From assembly GCF_002005205.3 (NCBI RefSeq), contig NZ_CP019701.2, positions 2,528,501 to 2,592,500 on the forward strand: 64,000 nt of DNA, written 5' to 3'. The notes beneath the pieces are model-generated. The model made no database searches, had not been told where the DNA came from, and saw nothing but the letters and a program-made list of their open reading frames with translations. The position numbers and the translations under genes were made by a program. Of the stretch, positions 27,611 through 36,262 are shown piece after piece. How positions within the stretch are numbered: the stretch's first letter is position 1; every line of letters begins with the position of its first letter. Source of the stretch: Rhizobium rhizogenes. Its GTDB lineage: Bacteria > Pseudomonadota > Alphaproteobacteria > Rhizobiales > Rhizobiaceae.

Positions 27611-28513
27611 TCAGCCCTGTTCCCGGTTGTTGAGTTTTTCGAGGTAAAGCAGGATGCCGCTATGGTCGATATCGGCCCCGCCATCACCCACAAAGTCATC
27701 GAATTCCCGCGTCACCTGCTGAGTCAGCGGTAATGTGAGCGACATATCCTTCGCCATTGCCAGCACGCCGTTCAGGTCCTTGAGCTGGAACTTGGACGGA
27801 CCGCCCGGCACGAAATTGCGCTTCACCATGCGTTCGCCATGCAACTCCAGAATCCGGCTTTCGGCAAAACCGCCGCGGATGGCATTGCGGAAACCTTCGC
27901 GGGATGCGCCGCCCGCTTCCACCAGCATCATCGCCTCGGCAACCGCGCCGATCGTAATGGCGACGATCTGCTGGTTGGCGAGCTTGCAGAGCTGACCGGC
28001 ACCCGAGGGACCGACATAGGTCAGCCGGCCCATTGGCGCGAAGACATCCGCAAGACCCGAGATCAGCGCCTCATCCCCGCCAGCCATGATGGCAAGCGTG
28101 CCGGCAGTGGCCCCCGGCACACCGCCGGAGACTGGGGCATCGACGTGATGAATGCCGAGCGCCTCAAGCCGCGAGGAATGTTCGCGCGCAATCGGCGGCG
28201 CAATCGAACTGCTATCGATCACCACAGCACCTTTTTTAAGCGCGTCGGCCACGCCGGCCGCAAACAGCACCTCGCCCACGGCCGTGCCGTCGCTCAGCAT
28301 GGTGATGACGATATCAGCACCCTTGGCGGCCTCCGCAGGAGATGCCGCCAGAACCGCACCATCGGCGACAAGAGCTTCAGCCTTGTCGACACTGCGGTTC
28401 CAGACCGTGACCGAAAAGCCTGCGCCCAGCAGTCGCCGGGCCATCGGCCCACCCATCAGGCCCGTGCCGATGAAGGCAACAGACCGCTTCTTCTCCTCCC
28501 CGCCAACATTCAT
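27611..28513 (-). CDS. Beta-hydroxyacid dehydrogenase (3-hydroxyisobutyrate/tartronate-semialdehyde reductase family)
   Basis: A 300-aa NAD(P)-dependent oxidoreductase. The N-terminal Rossmann motif FIGTGLMGGPMARRLLGAG, the substrate motif DAPVSGGVPGATAGTLAIM and the catalytic-Lys motif GAGQLCKLANQQI define the family, which includes GarR, 3-hydroxyisobutyrate dehydrogenase and L-threonate dehydrogenase. Its start overlaps the stop of the preceding SDR gene by 4 bp (ATGA), so translational coupling is likely. It precedes the dehydratase gene by 9 bp. In this context it most likely oxidises or reduces a sugar-acid intermediate. Confidence 0.88.
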   Translation of the reverse strand: MNVGGEEKKRSVAFIGTGLMGGPMARRLLGAGFSVTVWNRSVDKAEALVADGAVLAASPAEAAKGADIVITMLSDGTAVGEVLFAAGVADALKKGAVVIDSSSIAPPIAREHSSRLEALGIHHVDAPVSGGVPGATAGTLAIMAGGDEALISGLADVFAPMGRLTYVGPSGAGQLCKLANQQIVAITIGAVAEAMMLVEAGGASREGFRNAIRGGFAESRILELHGERMVKRNFVPGGPSKFQLKDLNGVLAMAKDMSLTLPLTQQVTREFDDFVGDGGADIDHSGILLYLEKLNNREQG

Positions 28514-29496
28514 TTCAGTGAACCTCCCAGTTCGTCCTCGATATGAACCTGAATGATCTCTTCGAAAGAGCTTTCGGCGGTGAAGCCCAGCTCGCGGGCG
28601 CGCTTCGCTTCAAAACCGGGTGCCCAGCCCTCGCACATGCGCATGATCATCTCATTCGGCTCGCGGCGGATGAGGGAGACGGCCTTTTCGCCAGCCACCT
28701 TGCGCAGCGCTTCGATCTGCTCACCAACAGTGGCGCTGAGGCCGGGCATCGACAGGTTGCGGCGCGGGCCGACCTTTTCGACGTCGATCGTCGCACCATG
28801 AATGAGGAAACCGACGGCGGAGCGCGGGGAGGCATGCCAGTGGCGAATGCTTTCCGGTACAGGAAGAACCGCTTCCTGGCCGACCAGCGGCTCGCGCAGA
28901 ATATTGGAGAAGAAGCCGGAGGCAGCCGCATTTGGCTTGCCGGGGCGAATGCAGATGGTGGGAAGACGGATGCCGATACCGTCGAAGAACCCGCGACGGC
29001 TGTAATCGGACAACAGCAATTCGCAGATCGCCTTCTGCGTGCCATAGCTTGTCAGCGGCGTGGTGTGGAATTCATCCGGGATCGGATAGGGAAGCGGCGC
29101 GCCAAACACGGCAATCGACGAGGTGAAGACCACGCGCGGCTTGTAACCGTCCTTACCGTTGGCAATGCGGATGGCGTCGAAGAGATAACGGGTGCCGTCG
29201 AGATTGATACGGTAGCCCTTGTCAAAATCGAGTTCGGCTTCACCGGAGACGATGGCGGCGAGATGGAAGATGGCATCCGGACGGGCCTCCACCAGCTTTT
29301 CAGCTTCACCCGGAGCGGAGAGATCAGCCGCGCGCGCATCGACCGCACCGGCAAAACCGGCGGGCGCTTCGGGCTGGAACACGTCGATAAGCGTGAATTT
29401 CTCGATCGGCTTGCCACCCAGCGATCCATCTTTCACGAGACGCTGCGTCAGCTTGCGGCCAACCATACCTGCGGCGCCGATGATTGCGATATGCAT
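28510..29496 (-). CDS. SDR-family dehydrogenase, D-erythronate dehydrogenase (DenD)-like
   Basis: A 328-aa extended short-chain dehydrogenase/NAD-dependent epimerase-family protein. The nucleotide-binding motif is IAIIGAAGMVGRKLTQRL, the catalytic Tyr-Lys pair is in YGTQKAICELLL, and VVFTSSIAVFG supplies the Ser. The ATG at 29496 is preferred because GAGGAGGAAG lies just upstream; the frame opens 17 codons earlier. It is the first gene of the leftward operon, driven from the divergent promoter region containing the palindrome at 29576. DenD-like members oxidise four-carbon sugar acids, but no DUF1537 kinase is present here, so a different substrate is likely. Confidence 0.84.
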   Translation of the reverse strand: MHIAIIGAAGMVGRKLTQRLVKDGSLGGKPIEKFTLIDVFQPEAPAGFAGAVDARAADLSAPGEAEKLVEARPDAIFHLAAIVSGEAELDFDKGYRINLDGTRYLFDAIRIANGKDGYKPRVVFTSSIAVFGAPLPYPIPDEFHTTPLTSYGTQKAICELLLSDYSRRGFFDGIGIRLPTICIRPGKPNAAASGFFSNILREPLVGQEAVLPVPESIRHWHASPRSAVGFLIHGATIDVEKVGPRRNLSMPGLSATVGEQIEALRKVAGEKAVSLIRREPNEMIMRMCEGWAPGFEAKRARELGFTAESSFEEIIQVHIEDELGGSLK

Positions 29497-29575
29497 GTCT
29501 TCCTCCTCTTTGTCCCGGTCATTCTCCCGAGACCGAAAAAACATCATCGGCCTGTCGACCGATAAATTAGCTTGT

Positions 29576-29594
29576 AAGGTTGTCTGATAACCTT
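29576..29594. promoter_or_regulatory. Palindromic operator candidate for the GntR regulator (site 1)
   Basis: AAGGTTGTCTGATAACCTT is a 19-bp palindrome with a single non-matching pair, centred between the SDR operon (start 29496) and the FAD oxidase (start 29712). Its core TTGTC-T-GATAA fits the TTGTCNGACAA-type sites of GntR/FCD regulators, and a related site sits before the FAH-TRAP operon. No transcription start has been mapped, so repression versus activation is undetermined. Confidence 0.6.
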
Positions 29595-29711
29595 ATATGA
29601 TCGGATTGAAAATAGTATTTTTTCACAAACTGGAAAAAGCAAGGGCGCCGGTAGAATCAACGGTACGACCCTTGACCGGATATTTAGGGCGGATTGGACG
29701 GAGAGGGTGGA

Positions 29712-31157
29712 ATGACGATCGTGAGTGAACACGATATCGAGGAACTGCGGTTCTCGCTGAAGAACAGGCTGGGCGAGGCCCTGTTGCTGACATCGCAGGA
29801 AGACATGCTGCGCTATTGCCGCGACTGGCACGGCGACGTCACCAGCTCGGCCGTGGCCGTCATCCGTCCCCGCTCGACCGAGGAAGTGTCCGACACGGTG
29901 CGTGCCTGCGCCGAACTTGGCCTCGCCATCATCCCCCAGGGCGGCAATACCGGCCTGGTGCTCGGCGGTATTCCGGATGCGCCCGGGCATCAGATCGTGC
30001 TGAGCCTTGAACGCATGAACGCCATCCGCACCATAGATGGCGACGATTTTTCCGCCGTCGTGGAAGCGGGCTGCATTCTCTCGGAATTCAAGGACGCCGT
30101 TCAGGACAAGGGCATGTTCTTCCCGCTGTCGCTCGGCGCACAGGGCAGCTGCCGTATCGGCGGCAATGTCTCCACCAATGCCGGTGGCATTAATGTCTTG
30201 CGTTATGGCATGACCCGCGAGCTGGTACTGGGCCTCGAAGTGGTGCTGCCGGATGGCACCGTCTGGAACGGGCTGTCGACGCTGCGCAAGGACAATCGTG
30301 GCATTGACCTGAAGCAGCTCTTCATCGGCGCGGAAGGAACGCTCGGCATCATCACCGCCGTTGCCGTCAAGCTCTACCCCAATCCGGAACATGTCGAAAC
30401 GGCGCTGCTCGGCCTCAATTCGCTTGACGATGCCATCAAGCTCTACCGCCGCGCCCGCCGCGAATGCTGCGACCTGATGTCCGCCTTCGAATTCATGCCG
30501 CCGGTGGCCTTCACACTGGCGATCGAGGCAATCCCCGACCTCAGGATGCCGATCGCCGGCGATTACCCGGCCTATGTGCTGATGGAAATTTCCGGCTCCG
30601 GTCTGGTGGATACCGCCGATCTGATGGGCCGCTTCCTCGAGGGCGTCATGGAAGACGGTCTGGTACTGGACGGCGTCATCGCCTCCTCGCGGGCGCAGGC
30701 GCAGTCGTTGTGGCTTTTCCGTGAGGGCATGAACGAGGGTCAGGCGCTGCGCGGCAGCCATATGCGTACCGACATTTCGGTGCCGCTTTCGAAACTTTCG
30801 GCTTTCGTGGCCGAGGCGGAAGCCGAACTTGCGGAAAAACTGCCGGAATGCCTTGCGGTTTCCTATGGCCATGTCGGTGACGGCAACGTCCATCTCAACG
30901 TCCTGCCACCCAATGGTGCGACACCGGAGGAGCGTGAGGCGTTCATCTACAAGTCCAAGACACTCGTCAACGAGGTCCTCGACCGTTACGTCGGCAGTAT
31001 CAGCGCCGAACACGGCATCGGCCGTCTCAAGCGCTCCGATTTCGAAAGCCGGCTATCGGATGTGCAGCGCCGGATGATCACGGGTTTGAAAAATGCCTTC
31101 GACCCCGATTTGCGGATGAATCCCGGTTGCCAGATAAGCCTGCAACCGGATAGCTAA
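29712..31157 (+). CDS. FAD-linked oxidase (GlcD / D-2-hydroxyacid dehydrogenase family)
   Basis: A 481-aa flavoenzyme with a vanillyl-alcohol-oxidase-type FAD domain (AIIPQGGNTGLVLGGIP, GSCRIGGNVSTNAGG, GAEGTLGIITAV) and a C-terminal FAD-oxidase domain (YGHVGDGNVHLNVLPP, SAEHGIGRLKR). Relatives oxidise glycolate, D-lactate or D-2-hydroxyglutarate. The ATG at 29712 is preceded by GGAGAGGGTGG; a TTG at 29694 opens the frame. It is divergent from the SDR gene and shares the palindrome at 29576. In a pathway that cleaves a diketo sugar acid it could oxidise the glycolate or lactate released; this is inference. It is followed by a terminator. Confidence 0.87.
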   Translation: MTIVSEHDIEELRFSLKNRLGEALLLTSQEDMLRYCRDWHGDVTSSAVAVIRPRSTEEVSDTVRACAELGLAIIPQGGNTGLVLGGIPDAPGHQIVLSLERMNAIRTIDGDDFSAVVEAGCILSEFKDAVQDKGMFFPLSLGAQGSCRIGGNVSTNAGGINVLRYGMTRELVLGLEVVLPDGTVWNGLSTLRKDNRGIDLKQLFIGAEGTLGIITAVAVKLYPNPEHVETALLGLNSLDDAIKLYRRARRECCDLMSAFEFMPPVAFTLAIEAIPDLRMPIAGDYPAYVLMEISGSGLVDTADLMGRFLEGVMEDGLVLDGVIASSRAQAQSLWLFREGMNEGQALRGSHMRTDISVPLSKLSAFVAEAEAELAEKLPECLAVSYGHVGDGNVHLNVLPPNGATPEEREAFIYKSKTLVNEVLDRYVGSISAEHGIGRLKRSDFESRLSDVQRRMITGLKNAFDPDLRMNPGCQISLQPDS

Positions 31158-31168
31158 TCGAGGAACGG

Positions 31169-31198
31169 CAAAGGCGGCTGTGAATATGCCGCCTTTTA
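31169..31198 (+). terminator. Intrinsic terminator after the FAD oxidase gene
   Basis: The stem AAAGGCGGC/GCCGCCTTTT with a loop of about 8 nt ends in TTTTAAAA, 12 bp beyond the stop. It separates the FAD oxidase from gntR. Confidence 0.82.
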
Positions 31199-31276
31199 AA
31201 ACCCGCTAACGGCGAAGGAGGACGTCGCCTGCGGCGGGCAAAATGAACCAATCGTTTCTGCGGAACGGGAGCAATC

Positions 31277-31993
31277 ATGACGCTGGAGTTCAATCAGATA
31301 CATCGCAACGATCATCTGCCCGGCCGTATCGCCGCCGAGATCGCGCGCGAAATCAATGATTCGAAACTCGGTCCGGGCGACAGGCTGCCGACGGAACATG
31401 TTCTGGCAAAAACCTTCGGCGTCAGCCGCTCGGTCATTCGCGAGGCGATCGCGCAATTGCGCAATGAAGGCTTCGTCGAAACCCGCCAGGGCGTGGGCGC
31501 ATTCGTCACCGATCCCCGCCAGAGACTGTCCATCCGGATCGAGCGCTCCCGCCTCAATGATCCGGACAATTTCCGCGACCTCTTTCAGCTTCGCATGCCG
31601 CTGGAAATAGAAGCGGCAGGGCTTGCAGCATTGCACCGCAGCCCGCAGCAGCTGACGCGGCTGGCCGCGGCGCTGGAAAAAATGAAGACCGCCGACGACT
31701 GGTCTACCGAAGGTGTTGCCGCCGATCTCGACTTTCACCGTATTCTGGCGGAAGCGACTGAAAACGAATATTTCCTGATGTTCCTCGGCTTCATCGCGGA
31801 ACGCATCAGTTCCGCCATCAACATCGCTTTCTCCCGCGCGGTGTTCGGTGAAATTCTTGAGGTGACGATCGCCGAACATGTGGCGATCTACGAAGCCGTC
31901 GAGAAGGCCGATGCGACCGCAGCCAAGAATGCCATGCGCAAACATCTGATCGGCGCGGCAAGCCGGGTCAATCTGGAACTGGATATATTCTGA
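31277..31993 (+). CDS. GntR/FadR-family transcriptional regulator with FCD domain
   Basis: A 238-aa regulator. The N-terminal winged helix reads IAREINDSKLGPGDRLPTE then HVLAKTFGVSRSVIREAIAQL with the wing VETRQGVGAFV. The C-terminal FCD domain has the metal-site residues of DLDFHRILAEATENEYFL, EHVAIYEAV and MRKHLIGA. FCD regulators typically bind sugar acids or other carboxylates and release a TTGTCNGACAA-like operator. It sits between the two halves of the sugar-acid island and is the obvious controller. The two palindromes at 29576 and 32133 are its candidate sites. None was seen in front of gntR itself. Confidence 0.9.
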   Translation: MTLEFNQIHRNDHLPGRIAAEIAREINDSKLGPGDRLPTEHVLAKTFGVSRSVIREAIAQLRNEGFVETRQGVGAFVTDPRQRLSIRIERSRLNDPDNFRDLFQLRMPLEIEAAGLAALHRSPQQLTRLAAALEKMKTADDWSTEGVAADLDFHRILAEATENEYFLMFLGFIAERISSAINIAFSRAVFGEILEVTIAEHVAIYEAVEKADATAAKNAMRKHLIGAASRVNLELDIF

Positions 31994-32132
31994 AGCACGG
32001 AATAAATGCGCCGACCGTAAAGCTATAGGACAGGTTTCCAGGCTTGACCGGTATCCGGAACCGAAAGGCGATAATTTTGTCCGCGAGACCGCTAGACTCG
32101 CCGGAAAAGTCATACTAAGAAGAATGAGATTA

Positions 32133-32147
32133 GGTTGTCAGACATCC
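32133..32147. promoter_or_regulatory. Palindromic operator candidate for the GntR regulator (site 2)
   Basis: GGTTGTCAGACATCC is a 15-bp near-palindrome (arms GGTTGTC and GACATCC, one mismatch pair) sharing the AGGTTGTC half and spacing with site 1. It lies 56 bp before the FAH-family gene, the first gene of the TRAP operon. An adjacent CAGACAAT may be a further half-site. Confidence 0.55.
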
Positions 32148-32202
32148 AGACAATAAGACCGCAGGAGGCGGCCTGTCGATGGGCTGAAGGGGAGGACATT
32201 AT

Positions 32203-33363
32203 ATGACCGGCGCAAGGTCCATCGACGCTACCGCAATTCTGCCTGAGGATTATGAAAACGCCCTGCTCGTTGGCCGCGTCTGGTCGAAGAGCGAAGGCGG
32301 TCCCTGCCCCGTCCTGCTCAAGGGCGGCGTGCTTTATGACCTCACCTCGATTTCCCCAACCATGTCCGAACTTCTGGAAACGGCGGATCTGGTGGAGCGG
32401 CTCGCCGACACCGGCACATTCGTGGCACTTGGCGCGCTTGAAGCATTTCTCGACGGTTCCGCCGGCGAGCTTCTGGCCCCCAACGACATTCAGGCCGTCA
32501 AGGCCGCAGGTGTCACCTTCGCCGACAGCATGCTGGAACGCGTGATCGAAGAACAGGCCAAAGGCGACCCGCTTCGCGCGCAGGAAATACGCGGACGTCT
32601 GGCACCGGTTCTCGGCGACAACCTGAAGGGACTTGAGGCCGGCTCCGAGAAGGCGGCCGAGGTCAAGAAACTGCTCCAGGAAATGGGCCTCTGGTCGCAA
32701 TATCTGGAAGTGGGCATCGGTCCGGATGCGGAAATATTCTCAAAGGCGCAGGCCATGGCCTCGGTCGGCTGCGGCGCGCTGATCGGCGTTCACCCGAAAT
32801 CGCAGTGGAACAACCCGGAGCCGGAAGTGGTGCTCGCCATCACCTCCGATGGCCGTATCATCGGCGCGACACTCGGCAACGACGTCAACCTGCGCGATTT
32901 CGAAGGCCGTTCCGCCCTCCTGCTCAGCAAGGCGAAGGACAACAATGCCTCCTGCGCGATCGGTCCTTTCATCCGCCTGTTCGACGGCAGCTTCACCATC
33001 GAAGACGTGAAGAAGTCGCAGATCTCACTTCTGGTCGAGGGTGAGGACGGTTTCACCATGACGGGTGTCAGCCCCATGCAGGCGATCAGCCGCACGCCGG
33101 AAAACCTCGCTTCGCAACTCTTGAACCGTAACCATCAATATCCTGACGGCGCCGTCTTTTTCCTTGGCACGATGTTCGCGCCGGTAAAGGACCGCCATGG
33201 CCCAGGCCTCGGTTTCACCCATGCCAAGGGTGACCGTGTCGAAATCTCCACGCCCAAGCTCGGCAAGCTGATCAACTGGGTCACGACGACCGACGAATGC
33301 CCGGAATGGACATTCGGCACCGCGGCCCTGATGCGCAACCTGGCGAAACGAGGGCTACTCTAG
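32203..33363 (+). CDS. Fumarylacetoacetate hydrolase-family enzyme, XylX-like (2-keto-3-deoxy sugar acid dehydratase or hydrolase)
   Basis: A 386-aa protein matching the long FAH-family enzymes such as Caulobacter XylX, which dehydrates 2-keto-3-deoxy-xylonate to alpha-ketoglutarate semialdehyde. The family core includes GVHPKSQWNNPEPEVVL, TLGNDVNLRDFEGRSALLL and FLGTMFAPVKDRHGPGLGF. The start is the ATG at 32203 with GGGGAGG upstream. It is first in an operon with the TRAP importer (21 bp to dctQ). The dehydratase at 25817 would provide its substrate. Alternative: a 2,4-diketo-3-deoxy acid hydrolase acting after the SDR dehydrogenase. Confidence 0.82.
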   Translation: MTGARSIDATAILPEDYENALLVGRVWSKSEGGPCPVLLKGGVLYDLTSISPTMSELLETADLVERLADTGTFVALGALEAFLDGSAGELLAPNDIQAVKAAGVTFADSMLERVIEEQAKGDPLRAQEIRGRLAPVLGDNLKGLEAGSEKAAEVKKLLQEMGLWSQYLEVGIGPDAEIFSKAQAMASVGCGALIGVHPKSQWNNPEPEVVLAITSDGRIIGATLGNDVNLRDFEGRSALLLSKAKDNNASCAIGPFIRLFDGSFTIEDVKKSQISLLVEGEDGFTMTGVSPMQAISRTPENLASQLLNRNHQYPDGAVFFLGTMFAPVKDRHGPGLGFTHAKGDRVEISTPKLGKLINWVTTTDECPEWTFGTAALMRNLAKRGLL

Positions 33364-33384
33364 ATATTTCTTCGGGAGGGGAAA

Positions 33385-33915
33385 ATGCAAAAGACCATCA
33401 ATCTCTTTTACCGGATTCTCGAAATCATTCTCGTCCTGCTGCTCGCCGGCATGTCGATCATGGTTTTCGTCAACGTCGTCATGCGTTACACGATGAATTC
33501 CGGCATCAACGTCTCGGAAGAACTGTCGCGCTATTTCTTCGTCTGGCTGACCTTCATCGGCGCCGTGCTGACATTTCGTGAGAACAGCCACATGGGCATC
33601 GAAACGCTCGTGATGTTTCTCTCCCGCCGTGCCCGTATCGTCTGCATGATCGCGTCGAACATCATCATTCTCGCCTGTTCCGCCATCTTCTTCTGGGGAA
33701 CCTGGAAGCAGTCCGGCATCAATGCCAGCATGCATGCGCCCGTCACCAAACTGTCGATGATCTGGGTCTACGGCATCGGCATGTTCACCGGTGGCCTGAT
33801 GTTCATCATCGCACTGGAACGCCTGTACCGTCTTTTGACGGGCCGCGTCACGGAAGACGAAATCGCCCAGTTCGCGGGCGAGAACCTGACGATCGAACAG
33901 CTTTCGGAGCGCTGA
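33385..33915 (+). CDS. TRAP transporter small permease (DctQ family)
   Basis: A 176-aa protein with four transmembrane helices and the family signature SGINVSEELSRYFFVWLTFIG followed by FRENSHMGIET. It forms the small membrane subunit of a tripartite ATP-independent periplasmic importer for carboxylates. A strong GGGAGGGG precedes the ATG at 33385. It follows the XylX-like gene by 21 bp and is separated from dctM by only 4 bp. Confidence 0.93.
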   Translation: MQKTINLFYRILEIILVLLLAGMSIMVFVNVVMRYTMNSGINVSEELSRYFFVWLTFIGAVLTFRENSHMGIETLVMFLSRRARIVCMIASNIIILACSAIFFWGTWKQSGINASMHAPVTKLSMIWVYGIGMFTGGLMFIIALERLYRLLTGRVTEDEIAQFAGENLTIEQLSER

Positions 33916-33919
33916 TACC

Positions 33920-35197
33920 ATGACACTTCTCGTTTTTGTCGGCTCTCTCCTGGGAGCCATGGCGATTGGCGTTCCCGTCGCTTTCTCGCTGATGTTCTGC
34001 GGCGTCGTGCTCATGTGGTACATGGGCATGTTCAACACCGCCATCATCGCCCAGAACATGATTTCGGGCGCGGACACCTTCACGCTGCTCGCCATCCCCT
34101 TCTTCATTCTGGCCGGTGAACTGATGAATTCCGGCGGCCTTTCCCGCCGCATCATCGACTTTGCAATTGCGCTGGTCGGCCATATCCGTGGCGGCCTCGG
34201 CATTGTGGCCATCGTCGCGGCCATCATCATGGCCAGCATCTCCGGTTCGGCAGCAGCCGACACCGCAGCTCTTGCCGCAATTCTCATCCCGATGATGGCC
34301 AAGGCCGGTTACAATATTCCGCGTTCCGGCGGCCTCATCGCCGCAGGCGGCATCATCGCCCCCGTTATTCCGCCGTCGATGGCCTTCATCGTTTTCGGCG
34401 TCGCCGCCAACGTCTCGATCACCCAGCTTTTCCTTGCGGGTATCGTTCCCGGCATCCTGATGGGTGCGTCGCTCATCATCGCCTGGCTCATCGTGGTCCG
34501 TAAGGATAACGTCAAGCCGCTGCCGAAGACCTCCGCCAAGGAACGTCTGACCGCCACTGCCCGCGCCGGCTGGGCGCTCGGCATGCCTGTCATCATTCTC
34601 GGCGGCATCAAGGCAGGCATCATGACGCCGACGGAAGCTGCCGTCGTTGCGGCTGTCTACGCGCTTTTCGTCGGTATGGTGATCTACCGCGAACTGAAGC
34701 CAGCGGATCTGTTCCATGTGCTTCTGCGCGCCGCCAAGAGCACGTCCATCATCATGTTCCTGGTTTGCGCGGCGCTCGTCTCCGCATGGCTCATCACGGC
34801 TGCGAACATCCCGAACGAAGTCGCAGGCTATATCGAGCCGCTGATCGACCGCCCCATGCTTCTCATGGCCGCCATGATGGTTCTGGTTTTCATCGTCGGA
34901 ACCGCGCTCGACCTGACGCCGACCATCCTGATCCTGACCCCTGTTCTGATGCCTATCGTCAAGCAGGCGGGCATCGACCCGGTCTATTTCGGCGTTCTCT
35001 TCATCATCAACAACGCCATCGGCCTGATCACCCCTCCGGTCGGTGTGGTTCTCAACGTCGTCAGCGGCGTCGGCCGCATCCCGCTCGGCAAGGTCACGAT
35101 CGGTGTCTGGCCGTTCCTCGTTGCCGAAACCATCGTTCTGGCGCTGCTCGTGATTTTCCCGGACATCGTCCTCGTACCGCTGCAGTATCTTCGTTAA
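33920..35197 (+). CDS. TRAP transporter large permease (DctM family)
   Basis: A 425-aa polytopic protein (12 or more helices), the Na+- or H+-coupled translocation subunit. Typical motifs are PFFILAGELMNSGGLSRRI, MASISGSAAADTAALAAI, AGGIIAPVIPPSMAFIVFG and GLITPPVGVVLNVVSGV. It lies directly after dctQ and before the binding-protein gene, the usual DctQMP order. It should import the same sugar acid that the island's enzymes degrade. Confidence 0.95.
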   Translation: MTLLVFVGSLLGAMAIGVPVAFSLMFCGVVLMWYMGMFNTAIIAQNMISGADTFTLLAIPFFILAGELMNSGGLSRRIIDFAIALVGHIRGGLGIVAIVAAIIMASISGSAAADTAALAAILIPMMAKAGYNIPRSGGLIAAGGIIAPVIPPSMAFIVFGVAANVSITQLFLAGIVPGILMGASLIIAWLIVVRKDNVKPLPKTSAKERLTATARAGWALGMPVIILGGIKAGIMTPTEAAVVAAVYALFVGMVIYRELKPADLFHVLLRAAKSTSIIMFLVCAALVSAWLITAANIPNEVAGYIEPLIDRPMLLMAAMMVLVFIVGTALDLTPTILILTPVLMPIVKQAGIDPVYFGVLFIINNAIGLITPPVGVVLNVVSGVGRIPLGKVTIGVWPFLVAETIVLALLVIFPDIVLVPLQYLR

Positions 35198-35237
35198 TCC
35201 GCAACCGCTTCTCGAACACAATCCAAGGGAGGATATT

Positions 35238-36245
35238 ATGAGAAAGCTTCTTCTGACCACCACGGCCATCGCTTTCGCCGTTGGCGCCGCAGCTCCGGCA
35301 ATGGCCGAATTCAACAGCCGTAACATCCGCGTTTCGAACGGCATCAACCAGGACCACCCGGTCGGCAACGGCATCCAGGCCATGCAGGCCTGCCTCGATG
35401 ACAAGTCGGGCGGCAAGCTGAAGCTGACGGCATTCTGGGGCGGCGCTCTCGGCGGTGACCTTCAGGCGACACAGGCCCTGCGCTCCGGCGTTCAGGAAGC
35501 CGTCGTGACGTCGTCCTCGCCGCTCGTTGGTCTCATCCCCTCGCTCGGCGTCTTCGACCTGCCGTTCCTGTTCGCCAACGACAAGGAAGCCGATGCCGTC
35601 ATGGATGGCGCCTTCGGCGACATGATGAACAAGAAGCTGGAAGAACAGGGCCTGGTAAACCTGGCTTACTGGGAAAACGGCTTCCGCAACCTGTCGAACT
35701 CCAAGCACGCCGTCACGAAGTGGGAAGACTTCTCCGGCCTCAAGGTTCGCGTGATGCAGAACAACATCTTCCTCGACACCTTCCAGAACCTTGGCGCCAA
35801 CGCAACGCCGATGGCCTTCGGCGAAGTCTTCTCGGCGCTTGAAACCAACGCGATCGACGCACAGGAAAACCCCTATGTGACGATCGACACCTCGAAATTC
35901 TATGAGGTGCAGAAGTACATCACCGAGACGAACCACGCTTACACACCGTTCCTCTTCCTCTTCTCCAAGCCGATCTTCGACAGCTACGCGCCCGAAGAAC
36001 AGGCTGCCCTGCGTGAATGCGCAATCGTCGGCCGCGATGAAGAGCGCAAGGTCATCCGCGAACTGAACCAGCAGTCGCTGGAGAAGATCAAGGCCGCCGG
36101 CCTCGAGGTCAACACGCTGTCTCCGGAAGAGCAGACCCGTATCCGCGAAAAGTCGATGGTCGTTTACGAAAAGCACAAGGCTGAAATCGGCGCCGATGTC
36201 GTTGACGCCGTTCTGGCGGACCTGAAGAAGATCCGCGGCCAATAA
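35238..36245 (+). CDS. TRAP transporter periplasmic solute-binding protein (DctP family)
   Basis: A 335-aa periplasmic receptor. The Sec signal peptide MRKLLLTTTAIAFAVGAAAP ends AMA|E. The DctP-fold ligand arginine lies in FSGLKVRVMQNN, and the conserved MAFGEVFSALETNAIDAQEN follows. It begins after GGGAGGATATT at 35238 and is the last gene of the operon. Ligand identity would identify the whole island; the residues visible do not fix it. Confidence 0.94.
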   Translation: MRKLLLTTTAIAFAVGAAAPAMAEFNSRNIRVSNGINQDHPVGNGIQAMQACLDDKSGGKLKLTAFWGGALGGDLQATQALRSGVQEAVVTSSSPLVGLIPSLGVFDLPFLFANDKEADAVMDGAFGDMMNKKLEEQGLVNLAYWENGFRNLSNSKHAVTKWEDFSGLKVRVMQNNIFLDTFQNLGANATPMAFGEVFSALETNAIDAQENPYVTIDTSKFYEVQKYITETNHAYTPFLFLFSKPIFDSYAPEEQAALRECAIVGRDEERKVIRELNQQSLEKIKAAGLEVNTLSPEEQTRIREKSMVVYEKHKAEIGADVVDAVLADLKKIRGQ

Positions 36246-36262
36246 GCCCATTTAGTAGAAAT

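Noticed and set aside
29544-31013. 489-codon minus-strand open frame over the FAD oxidase
   Set aside because: The plus strand contains all FAD-oxidase motifs; the minus frame is His/Gln/Asp-rich and extends through the divergent promoter.
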